NCBI GenBank assembly: GCA_031422915.1
Contig: JANPEK010000087.1
Location: 1 to 17,720 of the forward strand
Direction of reading: 5' to 3'
From: JANMEX01 sp031422915
Lineage (GTDB): Bacteria > Pseudomonadota > Alphaproteobacteria > Rhizobiales > Rhizobiaceae
Length of the DNA stretch: 17,720 bases
Part shown: in pieces, positions 5,827 through 12,637 of the stretch
Layout of the letters: the number at the start of each line of letters is the position of its first letter
Position numbering within the stretch: position 1 is the first letter of the stretch
The notes under the pieces: model-generated
The model's database searches: none
What the model saw: only the letters and a program-made list of their open reading frames with translations
Told to the model about the DNA's origin: nothing
Program-made: the position numbers and the translations under genes

Positions 5827-7174
5827 GGCTCAATTTCCGCTGGTCAACCGGCCAGTCCAAGTGAGCGGCCAACCCCCCCATAATTGAACTGTCGAGCAAA
5901 ATCGAGCCGCCATAAGCGCGCATGATGTCTGCCGTTATGGCCAGTCCAAGACCGCTGCCATTGCCGCTTTCATCAAGCCGCTGTCCGCGCTCCAGTGCAA
6001 TGATCCTGTCTTTGGCGTCAATCCCAGCACCGTCGTCGGATACTGTGATCCTTATGCCGTCTTCTGTCTTGGTGCCGGTCAGTTCGACTCGTGTCTTGGC
6101 ATGGATGATGGCATTATCCACCAGATTTCCGACTGCTTCGGCGAAGTCGGTCGCGTCGGCCTGAACGGCGCAAGTGTCCGGTATGAGATTTGCGATGGCA
6201 ATATTTCTGGAAGCCGCAATTGGCCCGACAACTCTCAGAATCCTGCCCGCCAGATCCTGTGCGTCAATTGTTGACGCGCCGCGCCCGCCGACACGTGCGA
6301 GAGCGAGTTGGCGGTCCGTCCGCTCGCGAATGGCGCCGACTTGTTCGTGTATGCGCTGTGCCCGATCTTTGTCGCCAGCGCTCTCCAGCGTCTCGCCAAT
6401 CTGCGCCAAAATTGTCAGCGGCGTTTTCAATCCGTGGGCGAGATCCGAGGCGCGCGCGCGTGCACGCTCGACGGCCGCGCGCTCGCCATCCAGCAGTATG
6501 TTGATCTCGGCGATCAGCGGGCGGACTTCCTCCGGACCGCTGCCGTCAATATGACGAGACAGTCCTTGCCGCACCGAAGCTACAGCGCGCCGCACATTTA
6601 CGAGTGGGCGCAGACCGACATAAATCTGCAACCCGGACGCCAGCGCCAGAAACAGCCCGGTGAGTGCAAGCATCAGAAGCAATTCATTGCGAAATTCTGC
6701 AGTCGCGGCGTCATACTCCGCCTGGTCGGCACCGACGGAGATCGTCGCCTTGAATGTTTTGCCGCCCCTCGCGAATGATATGTCATTGTGCAGGACAACC
6801 ACGTCGCCACCGCCCGGGCCAGGCGCGTAAAACAGGGCCGGATTGGCAGTAAGCGGCTCGAGGTGCGTCAACTCCTGATCCCACAGCGAGCGGGAGCGTT
6901 TCATGCCGTCTTTCAGCCCTTCCACCTGCCAATAGCGGCCGCTGGCGGGCACGTCATAGCGCGGATCGGCAGGCTCGCGCACCAGTGTCAATCCCTCCGA
7001 ATTAGCGCTGATGCCGGCTGCAATGGTGTCGGAAACAGCCAGAAGTTCGCGATGATACGACTGGTTGACATAGGACTGGAACAGGCTGCTCAGCGCCAGC
7101 CATGTCAGAAAAAGGGCGATTCCCAGAAAGCAGACAGCGCCAAGAAACAGGCGCGCCCCAAGAGAGCGGTTCAT
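5810..7174 (-). CDS. Sensor histidine kinase
   Basis: A 454-residue inner-membrane sensor kinase. Transmembrane helix 1 is about residues 8-34, a periplasmic sensor domain spans about 35-164, and helix 2 is about 165-187. A HAMP-like linker runs to about 235. The dimerisation/phosphoacceptor H-box DLAHGLKTPL has His247. The ATPase domain shows an N-box (NLVDNAIIHA, Asn350 and Asn354), G1 (DDGAGID, 380-386) and G2 (GSGLGLAI, 406-413). All catalytic elements are present. The layout resembles PhoQ-type kinases, but the signal is not predictable. The ATG overlaps the response regulator stop by 1 nt (TGATG at 7176-7172), so the pair is co-translated. It probably phosphorylates that regulator. Confidence 0.94.
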   Translation of the reverse strand: MNRSLGARLFLGAVCFLGIALFLTWLALSSLFQSYVNQSYHRELLAVSDTIAAGISANSEGLTLVREPADPRYDVPASGRYWQVEGLKDGMKRSRSLWDQELTHLEPLTANPALFYAPGPGGGDVVVLHNDISFARGGKTFKATISVGADQAEYDAATAEFRNELLLMLALTGLFLALASGLQIYVGLRPLVNVRRAVASVRQGLSRHIDGSGPEEVRPLIAEINILLDGERAAVERARARASDLAHGLKTPLTILAQIGETLESAGDKDRAQRIHEQVGAIRERTDRQLALARVGGRGASTIDAQDLAGRILRVVGPIAASRNIAIANLIPDTCAVQADATDFAEAVGNLVDNAIIHAKTRVELTGTKTEDGIRITVSDDGAGIDAKDRIIALERGQRLDESGNGSGLGLAITADIMRAYGGSILLDSSIMGGLAAHLDWPVDQRKLSHDSQD

Positions 7175-7836
7175 CAGGCACCGCCGGGGATGTAATAGCC
7201 AAACCCGCGACGCGTGAGTATGGCGTCAGCGCCCAGTTTCTTGCGCAGTCGCGCGATCATAGCCTCTACGGAATTATTGGATGCATCATCGCTGCGTCCC
7301 TGGACGTGCGTTGCAATCTCGTTTGCAGAAACGACGGACCCTGCACGATGCAGGAACAATTGCAGTGCACGCGCCTCAAGGGGCGACAGGTCGAGCGGCG
7401 TGCCATCAAGCGAGCCTTGCATTGAAGCTTCGTTGAAGCTGATTCTGCCGTTTGAGAGCACAGTTGACTTGCGGGCGGACGCGCGGCGCAACAGTGCTCT
7501 CAGCCGTGCCAGCAGTTCCTCCATGCGGAACGGTTTGGGCAAGTAATCATCAGCACCGGCGTCGAAGCCGTCGACACGCTCCATCCAGCTGCCTCGCGCG
7601 GTCAACGCAATTACTGGCGTGTCGATGCCATCCTTGCGCCAGCGCTTCAGTATGGTCAGCCCGTCGAGCCCGGGAAGGCCAAGATCAAGGATAATGGCTG
7701 AATGCGACCCATCAGCGCCGAGTTCCCACGCGTCGGGCCCATTCTGGACATGCTCGACCGAGAAGCCTGCACCTTCAAGCGCGGCAACGACGTGGGCGGC
7801 AATGGCAGCATCATCCTCGGCAAACAGCAGCTTCAT
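7174..7836 (-). CDS. OmpR/PhoP-family response regulator
   Basis: A 220-residue regulator. The receiver domain (about 1-115) has the acidic pair Glu7/Asp8-Asp9, phospho-acceptor Asp51 in IILDLGLPG, Thr79 in ALTA and Lys101 in LPKPF. The C-terminal winged helix (about 125-218) ends with the typical RLRKKLGADAILTRRGFGYY. It starts 7 bp after the PepSY-like gene's stop and overlaps the kinase, so PepSY-like gene, regulator, kinase and methyltransferase form one operon. OmpR-type regulators bind tandem half-sites about 10-11 bp apart. The CTGAC half-sites with 11-bp phasing upstream of the two secreted-protein genes (8512-8550 and 9267-9305) are the obvious candidate targets, which is an inference. 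Confidence 0.95.
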   Translation of the reverse strand: MKLLFAEDDAAIAAHVVAALEGAGFSVEHVQNGPDAWELGADGSHSAIILDLGLPGLDGLTILKRWRKDGIDTPVIALTARGSWMERVDGFDAGADDYLPKPFRMEELLARLRALLRRASARKSTVLSNGRISFNEASMQGSLDGTPLDLSPLEARALQLFLHRAGSVVSANEIATHVQGRSDDASNNSVEAMIARLRKKLGADAILTRRGFGYYIPGGA

Positions 7837-7843
7837 CTTGTCC

Positions 7844-8332
7844 TCACAGCCCCAAAAACCCGCGAATGCGCCCTGTCCGCGCGTCCATTGTCACTGAAAG
7901 GACCTTGCCTGAGCCATCGACGAGCTTGAATCTATAATCAAGACGGTTACCCTTTTCCCGGAAGGTCACTGCGATTACGCGGCCATCGTGCTGCTGCTTC
8001 AAGAGACCCATCGCGCGTGACAGAGAGATGGCGTCGCCATTGCGCACGGCGTCGCGAGCCTTGTCCTGATCCCGGTCCTTGCGACCGGAACCGTGAGATG
8101 AGCCGCTGTCATCGACTGCATCGTTGTCACTGTCATCGTCCCCTCCGCTGTCGTTGGAATCGGAGCCGGAATTCGACCAGCTTCCCGAATGATCACCGCC
8201 GCCGGAATCACTGTCGCTGCCCGAACCGCTGCTTTGGTCGGCATATGCGATGCCCGGCAAGAACGCAGCGATACCCGTGGCCAAAAGCCCGGCGAGGATC
8301 GCTCTGCGTGTAATTTTGAAATCGTCGTGCAT
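7844..8332 (-). CDS. Secreted PepSY-like protein with acidic Ser/Asp/Gly-rich linker
   Basis: A 162-residue protein. The N-terminus has twin arginines (TRRAILAG, Arg9-Arg10), a hydrophobic stretch and a likely cleavage site after AYA (residue 31), so it is exported, perhaps by Tat. Residues about 33-88 are low-complexity Ser/Asp/Gly (for example GSDSDSGGGDHSGS). Residues about 92-162 (GDAISLSRAMGLLKQQHDGR to MDARTGRIRGFLGL) resemble a PepSY domain. PepSY proteins are often encoded beside two-component systems and may modulate envelope sensors or peptidases. It opens the operon, 7 bp before the response regulator. Its acidic tract resembles that of the upstream gene at 8573-9202, and both genes share an operator-like palindrome. 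The acidic tract could bind cations, but that is unproven. Confidence 0.82.
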   Translation of the reverse strand: MHDDFKITRRAILAGLLATGIAAFLPGIAYADQSSGSGSDSDSGGGDHSGSWSNSGSDSNDSGGDDDSDNDAVDDSGSSHGSGRKDRDQDKARDAVRNGDAISLSRAMGLLKQQHDGRVIAVTFREKGNRLDYRFKLVDGSGKVLSVTMDARTGRIRGFLGL

Positions 8333-8375
8333 GAAATGTCCTAAGCAGGCTACATTCTACATCCAAACGGATGCA

Positions 8376-8405
8376 GGCGGCCAGCAGATTCATCCACTGG
8401 CCGCC
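8376..8405 (-). promoter_or_regulatory. Hairpin in the probable 5' leader of the PepSY-like gene
   Basis: GGCGGCCAG (8376-8384) pairs perfectly with CTGGCCGCC (8397-8405) around a 12-nt loop, about 45-75 nt upstream of the PepSY-like start. No T-run follows, so a terminator is unlikely. It may be a structured 5' UTR if transcription starts near 8488. The rest of 8333-8511 shows no gene I can support. Confidence 0.35.
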
Positions 8406-8511
8406 CAAAGCGGTCGCCCGTTGCATTTGGCGGTGAAGCAACAGACAGTTGAGCGAAGGGTTGCTCTTCCTGCTTTCAGCAACCGATTGTTTGCATTGTC
8501 GCATGCCGCTT

Positions 8512-8550
8512 CTGACGGGAAGCTGACTTGAACTGTCAGCATCCTGTCAG
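8512..8550 (-). promoter_or_regulatory. Four-half-site palindromic operator upstream of the PepSY-like operon
   Basis: CTGAC at 8512 and 8523, then GTCAG at 8535 and 8546 give the pattern CTGAC-N6-CTGAC-N7-GTCAG-N6-GTCAG. It matches the element at 9267-9305 at 28 of 39 positions. The half-sites are kept in both, while the outer spacers (8519-8521 against 8541-8543) do not pair, so this looks like protein-binding DNA rather than an RNA hairpin. Downstream on the minus strand (8511-8493), GCATG..A.AAT is shared with the other promoter. GACAAT at 8500-8495 is a candidate -10. There is no good -35, as expected for activator-dependent transcription by an OmpR-type regulator. Confidence 0.7.
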
Positions 8551-8572
8551 GTTCAGCACGCCAAGCAATGGC

Positions 8573-9202
8573 TCAATTGTCTCCCGGTCCCTGATCCGGA
8601 GTCCCGTCATCACTCCCGGGAACCGTTGAATTTGGCACGACGGAGATCGTGGTGATCGGTCCCGGCCTGCGGCGCGCGTCGCCGCCATGTGGCTTGGCGC
8701 GGATGGTTTGAACACCCGCAACTGTTGTCACACGGATTTCAAGCGGACGGCCAAGCTGGTCGACAACGACATGGGTGCCGGCGCGGACCTGGGCGAGGCT
8801 CTCGGGCGTCAATGAGACGGTTGCCGTCGGGCGCGCCACGTTTCGCGCTGAATCCCGGTCCGCCTTCTTTGATGACTTGTCCTTGCTGGAACTGTCATCA
8901 CTTGTGTCGTCGCCATCATCGTCGCCGTTACCGGAACTGTTGTCGTCGCTGCTGTCATTGTCACCTGACGAATCGGTGCCGGAATCATCGCTGCCGCTAT
9001 GGTCTCCGCCGCTATCGCTATCGCTGTCGCCAGAGCCGCTCCCGGAAGAGCCGTCGTTGCCATCACCAGAGCTGTCGGACCCGCCATCGTCGGAACCGTT
9101 CTTAGCCAAAGCAGATGAATCCAGCAGGAAAGCCGTGCTGAGCGTAACGGTTGTCACGCCGAGCATAAGAGCCAAAAGGTGGTGCCGAAGCATTGATTGC
9201 AT
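8573..9202 (-). CDS. Secreted Asp/Ser/Gly-rich acidic protein of unknown function
   Basis: A 209-residue protein starting MQSMLRHHLLALMLG at ATG 9202, which has GAAGGAG upstream; the longer frame to 9259 overlaps the promoter region. A signal peptide probably ends after SALA (residue 33). Residues about 35-115 are an extreme Ser/Asp/Gly low-complexity tract (such as DSDSDSGGDHSGSDDSG). A short basic patch follows (SKDKSSKKADRDSARN), then a folded-looking C-terminal part (TVSLTPESLAQVRAGTHVVV to GVQTIRAKPHGGD) with a Pro/Gly/Asp tail. I recognise no domain. It precedes the PepSY-like gene, whose acidic tract is strikingly similar, and shares its promoter architecture. A role in cation binding or as a periplasmic ligand for the nearby kinase is only a guess. 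Confidence 0.75.
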   Translation of the reverse strand: MQSMLRHHLLALMLGVTTVTLSTAFLLDSSALAKNGSDDGGSDSSGDGNDGSSGSGSGDSDSDSGGDHSGSDDSGTDSSGDNDSSDDNSSGNGDDDGDDTSDDSSSKDKSSKKADRDSARNVARPTATVSLTPESLAQVRAGTHVVVDQLGRPLEIRVTTVAGVQTIRAKPHGGDARRRPGPITTISVVPNSTVPGSDDGTPDQGPGDN

Positions 9203-9266
9203 TGTCGTGTCTCCTTCAAAGTTGCGGCATTTCATTTGCCGTTGAAAGAATTCTGACATGCACGCG

Positions 9267-9305
9267 CTGACGGCCCGCTGACGTTGATTGTCAGCGGGCC
9301 GTCAG
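9267..9305 (-). promoter_or_regulatory. Four-half-site palindromic operator upstream of the acidic-protein gene
   Basis: A perfect 16-bp inverted repeat (9267-9282 with 9290-9305, 7-nt centre) containing CTGAC at 9267 and 9278 and GTCAG at 9290 and 9301. Spacing is identical to the element at 8512-8550. A fifth CTGAC lies at 9253 and forms part of a GAATTCTGAC/GTCAGAATTC inverted pair (9248-9257 with 9301-9310). On the minus strand, the downstream segment 9266-9248 shares GCATG..A.AAT with the other promoter, with CAGAAT (9255-9250) as -10 candidate. Because the stem is perfect it could also help end infC transcription, but no T-run follows. Confidence 0.7.
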
Positions 9306-9333
9306 AATTCGAAACAGATTGTAAAGGCAAGCG

Positions 9334-9873
9334 TTACTTGGGTGCCAAGACCATCATCATCTGGCGGCCTTCGAGCTTGGGTTCGGCCTCGACCTTGGCA
9401 ATTGCCGCAGTCTCCAGCTTCACCTTGTCCAGGAGTCGCATTCCAAGTTCCTGATGCGCCATTTCGCGGCCGCGGAAGCGCAGGGTGATCTTCACCTTGT
9501 CGCCTTCCTCAAAGAACCGGTTCACGGCCCGCATTTTCACGTCATAATCATGGTCATCAATGCCCGGACGCATCTTGATTTCCTTGATTTCAACGATCTT
9601 CTGCTTTTTGCGCGCTTCTGCGGCCTTCTTCTGCGTCTGGTATTTCAGACGGCCAAGATCAATGATCTTGCAGACAGGCGGTTCGGCGTTGGGAACGATC
9701 TCAACCAAATCCAGGCCGGCTTCTTCAGCCATTGCCAAGGCATCGAAGGTGTTGACCACACCCACATTCTTGCCTTCGGCATCAATCAACTGGATTTTGG
9801 GAACGCGGATATCGCGGTTTGATTTCGGGCCATCCTTGACGGCGGCAGGCGGTGCTCTGAAGGGACGACGAAT
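9334..9873 (-). CDS. infC: Translation initiation factor IF-3, probable ATT start
   Basis: IF-3 binds the 30S subunit, checks start-codon pairing and prevents premature 50S joining. I read 179 residues: RRPFRAPPAAVKDGPKSNRD, then IRVPKIQLIDAEGKNVGVV (N-domain), the linker KKAAEARKKQKIVEIKEIKM and the C-domain (DVKMRAVNRFFEEGDKVKIT, ending GRQMMMVLAPK). The conserved N-terminal residues lie upstream of the first conventional start (TTG at 9789). They are reached only from ATT at 9873-9871, 9 nt after a CAGGAG ribosome binding site. ATT starts are known for infC, where IF-3 represses its own non-canonical start. The gene is separated from rpmI by a signalling operon and is divergent from the hydrolase gene. 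Confidence 0.96.
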   Translation of the reverse strand: MRRPFRAPPAAVKDGPKSNRDIRVPKIQLIDAEGKNVGVVNTFDALAMAEEAGLDLVEIVPNAEPPVCKIIDLGRLKYQTQKKAAEARKKQKIVEIKEIKMRPGIDDHDYDVKMRAVNRFFEEGDKVKITLRFRGREMAHQELGMRLLDKVKLETAAIAKVEAEPKLEGRQMMMVLAPK

Positions 9874-9904
9874 GGGCGTGAACTCCTGATATTATTGATG
9901 GCCG

Positions 9905-9933
9905 CAATGTGCGCGGGAAGTGGCTCATGTCAA
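9905..9933 (-). promoter_or_regulatory. Candidate infC promoter
   Basis: A perfect TTGACA (-35, 9933-9928 on the minus strand) is followed after 17 bp by ACATTG, a poor -10. Transcription would start near 9898, about 25 nt before the ATT start. The -35 is convincing; the -10 is not. Confidence 0.35.
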
Positions 9934-10005
9934 GACCTGATACGTCTCGCACAGCCATTTCAGGCCACGATTGCCAAATTGTGGCCTTTGCAAGCGCCGT
10001 TGGCC

Positions 10006-10812
10006 ATGGCAAGACCGGCAGATCAACCAGTATCCGGACAGCGCATGGTCAGCCATCACGACGTCTTGGGCGAGACGCTCGCCTACCTGAAACGCGACGG
10101 CACCGGCTGCGGCGTTGTTTGGCTGGGCGGTTGGCGTTCGGACATGCATGGTTCAAAAGCCGACTACCTGGATGGCGTGGCTGCCGCTCACGGATTTCCA
10201 TTTCTGCGCTTCGACTATTCCGGCGATGGGCTGTCGTCCGGTCATTGGCGTGACGGCACGATCTCGAAATGGGTGGCGCAGACGCTTGCAATGTTTCACC
10301 ACGCTGCGCCTGAGGCGTGCATCCTTGTCGGCTCATCGATGGGTGCCTGGATTGCCTTGCGTCTGTTGGCTGAACTGCAAAAGGCGGGCGACGGTCACCG
10401 AATCAAGGGCATGATTCTGATCGCTCCTGCACCCGATTTCACAATGGACCTGATCGAACCGATAATGACTGAGACGGAGCGGAACGAGTTGGCCACAAAG
10501 GGTTGGTTTGAAGAAAAGTCGGATTATCTGCCCGAGCCCAATCGCTGGTCGAAAGATTTTCTGGATGACGGTCGAGAAAATCGTGTGCTTTCCGGCATGA
10601 TTGATACGCATTGTCCGGTCCACATTTTGCAGGGTCAGATGGATGACGACGTTCCCTTTGGTCATGCTTTGAAACTCGTTACCCATTTGCCTGCCGACTG
10701 TGTCACGCTGACGCTGATCCGCGATGGCGACCATCGTCTGTCCCGGCCACAAGATCTGGCGCTCTTGGAAAAGGCTGTTGCCGACATGCTCCATATTGCG
10801 ACGGCCAACTGA
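10006..10812 (+). CDS. Alpha/beta hydrolase (ABHD10-like serine esterase/thioesterase family)
   Basis: A 268-residue serine hydrolase. Early strands carry VVWLGGWRSDMHGSKADYL (about 38-55) and FLRFDYSGDGLSSG (about 66-79). The nucleophile elbow VGSSMG has Ser111. The acid candidates are Asp213-Asp215 in MDDDVP, and the catalytic His is His243 in DGDHRLS. The layout matches the bacterial relatives of ABHD10 acyl-protein thioesterase/acyl-glucuronide esterase. The substrate is unknown. I chose the ATG at 10006; ATG 10045 and upstream ATGs (from 9895) are in frame, and none has a strong ribosome binding site. Family similarity begins only after about residue 20. The BenE-type transporter gene starts 1 nt after its stop, so they form an operon. 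Confidence 0.85.
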   Translation: MARPADQPVSGQRMVSHHDVLGETLAYLKRDGTGCGVVWLGGWRSDMHGSKADYLDGVAAAHGFPFLRFDYSGDGLSSGHWRDGTISKWVAQTLAMFHHAAPEACILVGSSMGAWIALRLLAELQKAGDGHRIKGMILIAPAPDFTMDLIEPIMTETERNELATKGWFEEKSDYLPEPNRWSKDFLDDGRENRVLSGMIDTHCPVHILQGQMDDDVPFGHALKLVTHLPADCVTLTLIRDGDHRLSRPQDLALLEKAVADMLHIATAN

Positions 10813-10813
10813 G

Positions 10814-11968
10814 ATGCGCGCGTCCGTCATCGCTTCCGCTCTTGTCGCGGCCATCGTTGGCTTTGGGGGCACGATTGCGCTCGTCGTGTCGGCTGCGGTT
10901 GCGGTCGGTGCAAGCGCGGAGCAAATCGCCTCATGGGTCACCACCATCTGCCTTGCGATGGTCGCCGAAACTGCGATTCTGTCATGGCGCCACAGGATGC
11001 CGATTGTTACGGCATGGTCCACCCCCGGTGCAGCACTGATTGCGGCAACTTCAGGCTTTGACATTCATGCTGCGGTTGGCGCGTTCATTTTGACGGCGCT
11101 CGCCCTGATTGCCACGGGTCTGTTCTCGCCGTTGATGAAACTTGTCTCGCGCATCCCGGTCTCGGTGTCCTCAGGGATGTTGGCCGGTATACTCTCCAGT
11201 TTCGTCATTGCCGCTGCAAGAGCGGCAGGGGCGGACCCGATGCTCGTCCTGCCACTTGTCGCGGCATTCTTTCTGTTGCGTCTATGGAACCCGGCACTTG
11301 CTGTCCTTGGGGTGTTAATAGGCGGCATCGCGCTGGCGGCATTCCTCGGCTTGTCGCAATCGGCTCCCGCCTTTACTGTGACAATTCCTGTCTGGATCGC
11401 GCCGGACTTCACATTCGGCGCGGCGCTGGGTCTGGCATTGCCACTCTACCTGGTCACAATGGCGAGCCAAAATCTGGCCGGTCTCGCAGTCCTGCGTGCA
11501 GCTGATTACCATCCGGCCGCAGGAGAATTGATCTCTGTCACCGGGTTTTTCTCGCTTCTGTCCGCACCCTTCGGCGGCCACACCACCAACCTTGCTGCCA
11601 TCTCTGCCGCCATTTGCACCGGTGCTGATGCGCATCCCGATCACGAACAGCGGTGGCTGACAGGGCCGGTTTATGCGCTGTGCTATCTGGTGCTGGCGCT
11701 CGGCGGTGGTTACTTCGTCTCGGTGCTGGCGGACCTGCCGAAAGGCCTGATCGCGCTTGTCGCGGGCCTTGCGCTGATGGCCCCGCTCGCGAACGCGATG
11801 ACCATCGCCCTGTCCAAAGAAAGCGACCGCACCGCCGCCATCGCCGCCTTCGCGACGACAGCTTCAGGACTTGCATTCTTCGGCATTGGCTCTGCTTTCT
11901 GGGGCCTTGTGATCGGCGTTGCCATTCTCGGCCTTGATGGACTGAAAAGACACCGGTTCAAGGGGTGA
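10814..11968 (+). CDS. BenE-family transporter (benzoate:H+ symporter-like)
   Basis: A 384-residue polytopic membrane protein made almost entirely of hydrophobic helices. The BenE signature is present: TAWSTPGAALIA in the N-terminal half, SRIPVSVSSGMLAGIL in the middle, and FGGHTTNLAAISAAICTGAD starting at residue 253. BenE proteins import benzoate with protons, and related members may carry other aromatic acids. Substrate specificity is not visible, so I give no gene symbol. The ATG at 10814 lies 1 nt after the hydrolase stop; the open frame to 10724 lies inside the hydrolase. The pairing suggests hydrolysis and transport of a common ester or aromatic compound, which is inferred. No clear terminator follows. 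Confidence 0.88.
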   Translation: MRASVIASALVAAIVGFGGTIALVVSAAVAVGASAEQIASWVTTICLAMVAETAILSWRHRMPIVTAWSTPGAALIAATSGFDIHAAVGAFILTALALIATGLFSPLMKLVSRIPVSVSSGMLAGILSSFVIAAARAAGADPMLVLPLVAAFFLLRLWNPALAVLGVLIGGIALAAFLGLSQSAPAFTVTIPVWIAPDFTFGAALGLALPLYLVTMASQNLAGLAVLRAADYHPAAGELISVTGFFSLLSAPFGGHTTNLAAISAAICTGADAHPDHEQRWLTGPVYALCYLVLALGGGYFVSVLADLPKGLIALVAGLALMAPLANAMTIALSKESDRTAAIAAFATTASGLAFFGIGSAFWGLVIGVAILGLDGLKRHRFKG

Positions 11969-12102
11969 GCCGGTATTTTTCGACAGTTCTTGAATCGGCG
12001 GTTTTCCATTCCCATGTCGTATTGAGCGGCAGGTTTTCTGCCGGAACGACCGAGTACCAACGGATGAACCGTATTGGGCGAGGGTCACCTGCATGAGGAT
12101 TT

Positions 12103-12546
12103 ATGCACATGAACACGTCCACAATGCTCCGTCCGGCCTGGACCCCGGCAACAGTTGCCCTGACTGTCGGCGGCTTCATGGTTTTCTGGCCGCTGGGCCT
12201 TGCCATGCTTGCCTACATCATCTTCGGCGACCGCTTTGACGGCTTCAAGCGCGAGGCCAATGCCACAGTTGATGGTATGTTCCGTGGCTGGGGCCGCGGT
12301 CCGCGCGGCTACAGCGCCACTGGCAACGTTGCGTTTGACGACTGGCGGGACAAAGAAATCGAACGCTTGAACGAAGAGCGACGCAAGCTCGATGACTTGC
12401 GCGCTGACTTTGAAGAGGAACTGCGCGAACTGCGCCGCGCCAAGGACCAGGAAGACTTCGACCGCTTCATGGCCAAGCGTAACGCATCGCGCGAAACCGG
12501 CGTCGCCAAGCGCGGCAAGTCGGTTCCTGACACCAGGATCGACTGA
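12103..12546 (+). CDS. DUF2852 family protein
   Basis: A 147-residue protein. One hydrophobic helix (about 15-40, VGGFMVFWPLGLAMLAYIIFGDRFDGFKR) is followed by a Gly-rich loop, GNVAFDDWRDKEIERLNEER and a charged coiled coil (about 85-125). It ends in FDRFMAKRNAS, which is the DUF2852 pattern of alphaproteobacteria. It is probably membrane-anchored with a cytoplasmic coiled coil; its function is unknown. A GAGG precedes both ATG 12103 and ATG 12109, and either could be the start. A small hairpin (CGGCAG/CTGCCG, 12027-12043) sits in the gap behind BenE. A terminator follows the gene. Confidence 0.85.
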   Translation: MHMNTSTMLRPAWTPATVALTVGGFMVFWPLGLAMLAYIIFGDRFDGFKREANATVDGMFRGWGRGPRGYSATGNVAFDDWRDKEIERLNEERRKLDDLRADFEEELRELRRAKDQEDFDRFMAKRNASRETGVAKRGKSVPDTRID

Positions 12547-12570
12547 TCAACCCTCCAGTTGAAAAACCAG

Positions 12571-12597
12571 ACGCCGACCTGAAAAGGTCGGCGTTTT
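12571..12597 (+). terminator. Intrinsic terminator after the DUF2852 gene
   Basis: A perfect 9-bp GC-rich stem (ACGCCGACC 12571-12579 with GGTCGGCGT 12586-12594), a 6-nt loop and a T-run (12594-12597, then CATTTTC). Confidence 0.85.
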
Positions 12598-12637
12598 CAT
12601 TTTCGACAAGATTCCGCGAATCGCCTAGGATTGTGAG

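Noticed and set aside
8208..8504. Minus-strand open frame of 98 codons overlapping the PepSY-like gene start
   Set aside because: It overlaps the signal-peptide coding region in another frame and the probable leader; no ribosome binding site or recognisable protein.
9267..9305. The perfect 16-bp inverted repeat after infC as a simple rho-independent terminator
   Set aside because: No T-run follows on the minus strand, and the same half-site pattern with unpaired spacers recurs at 8512-8550, which favours a protein-binding site.
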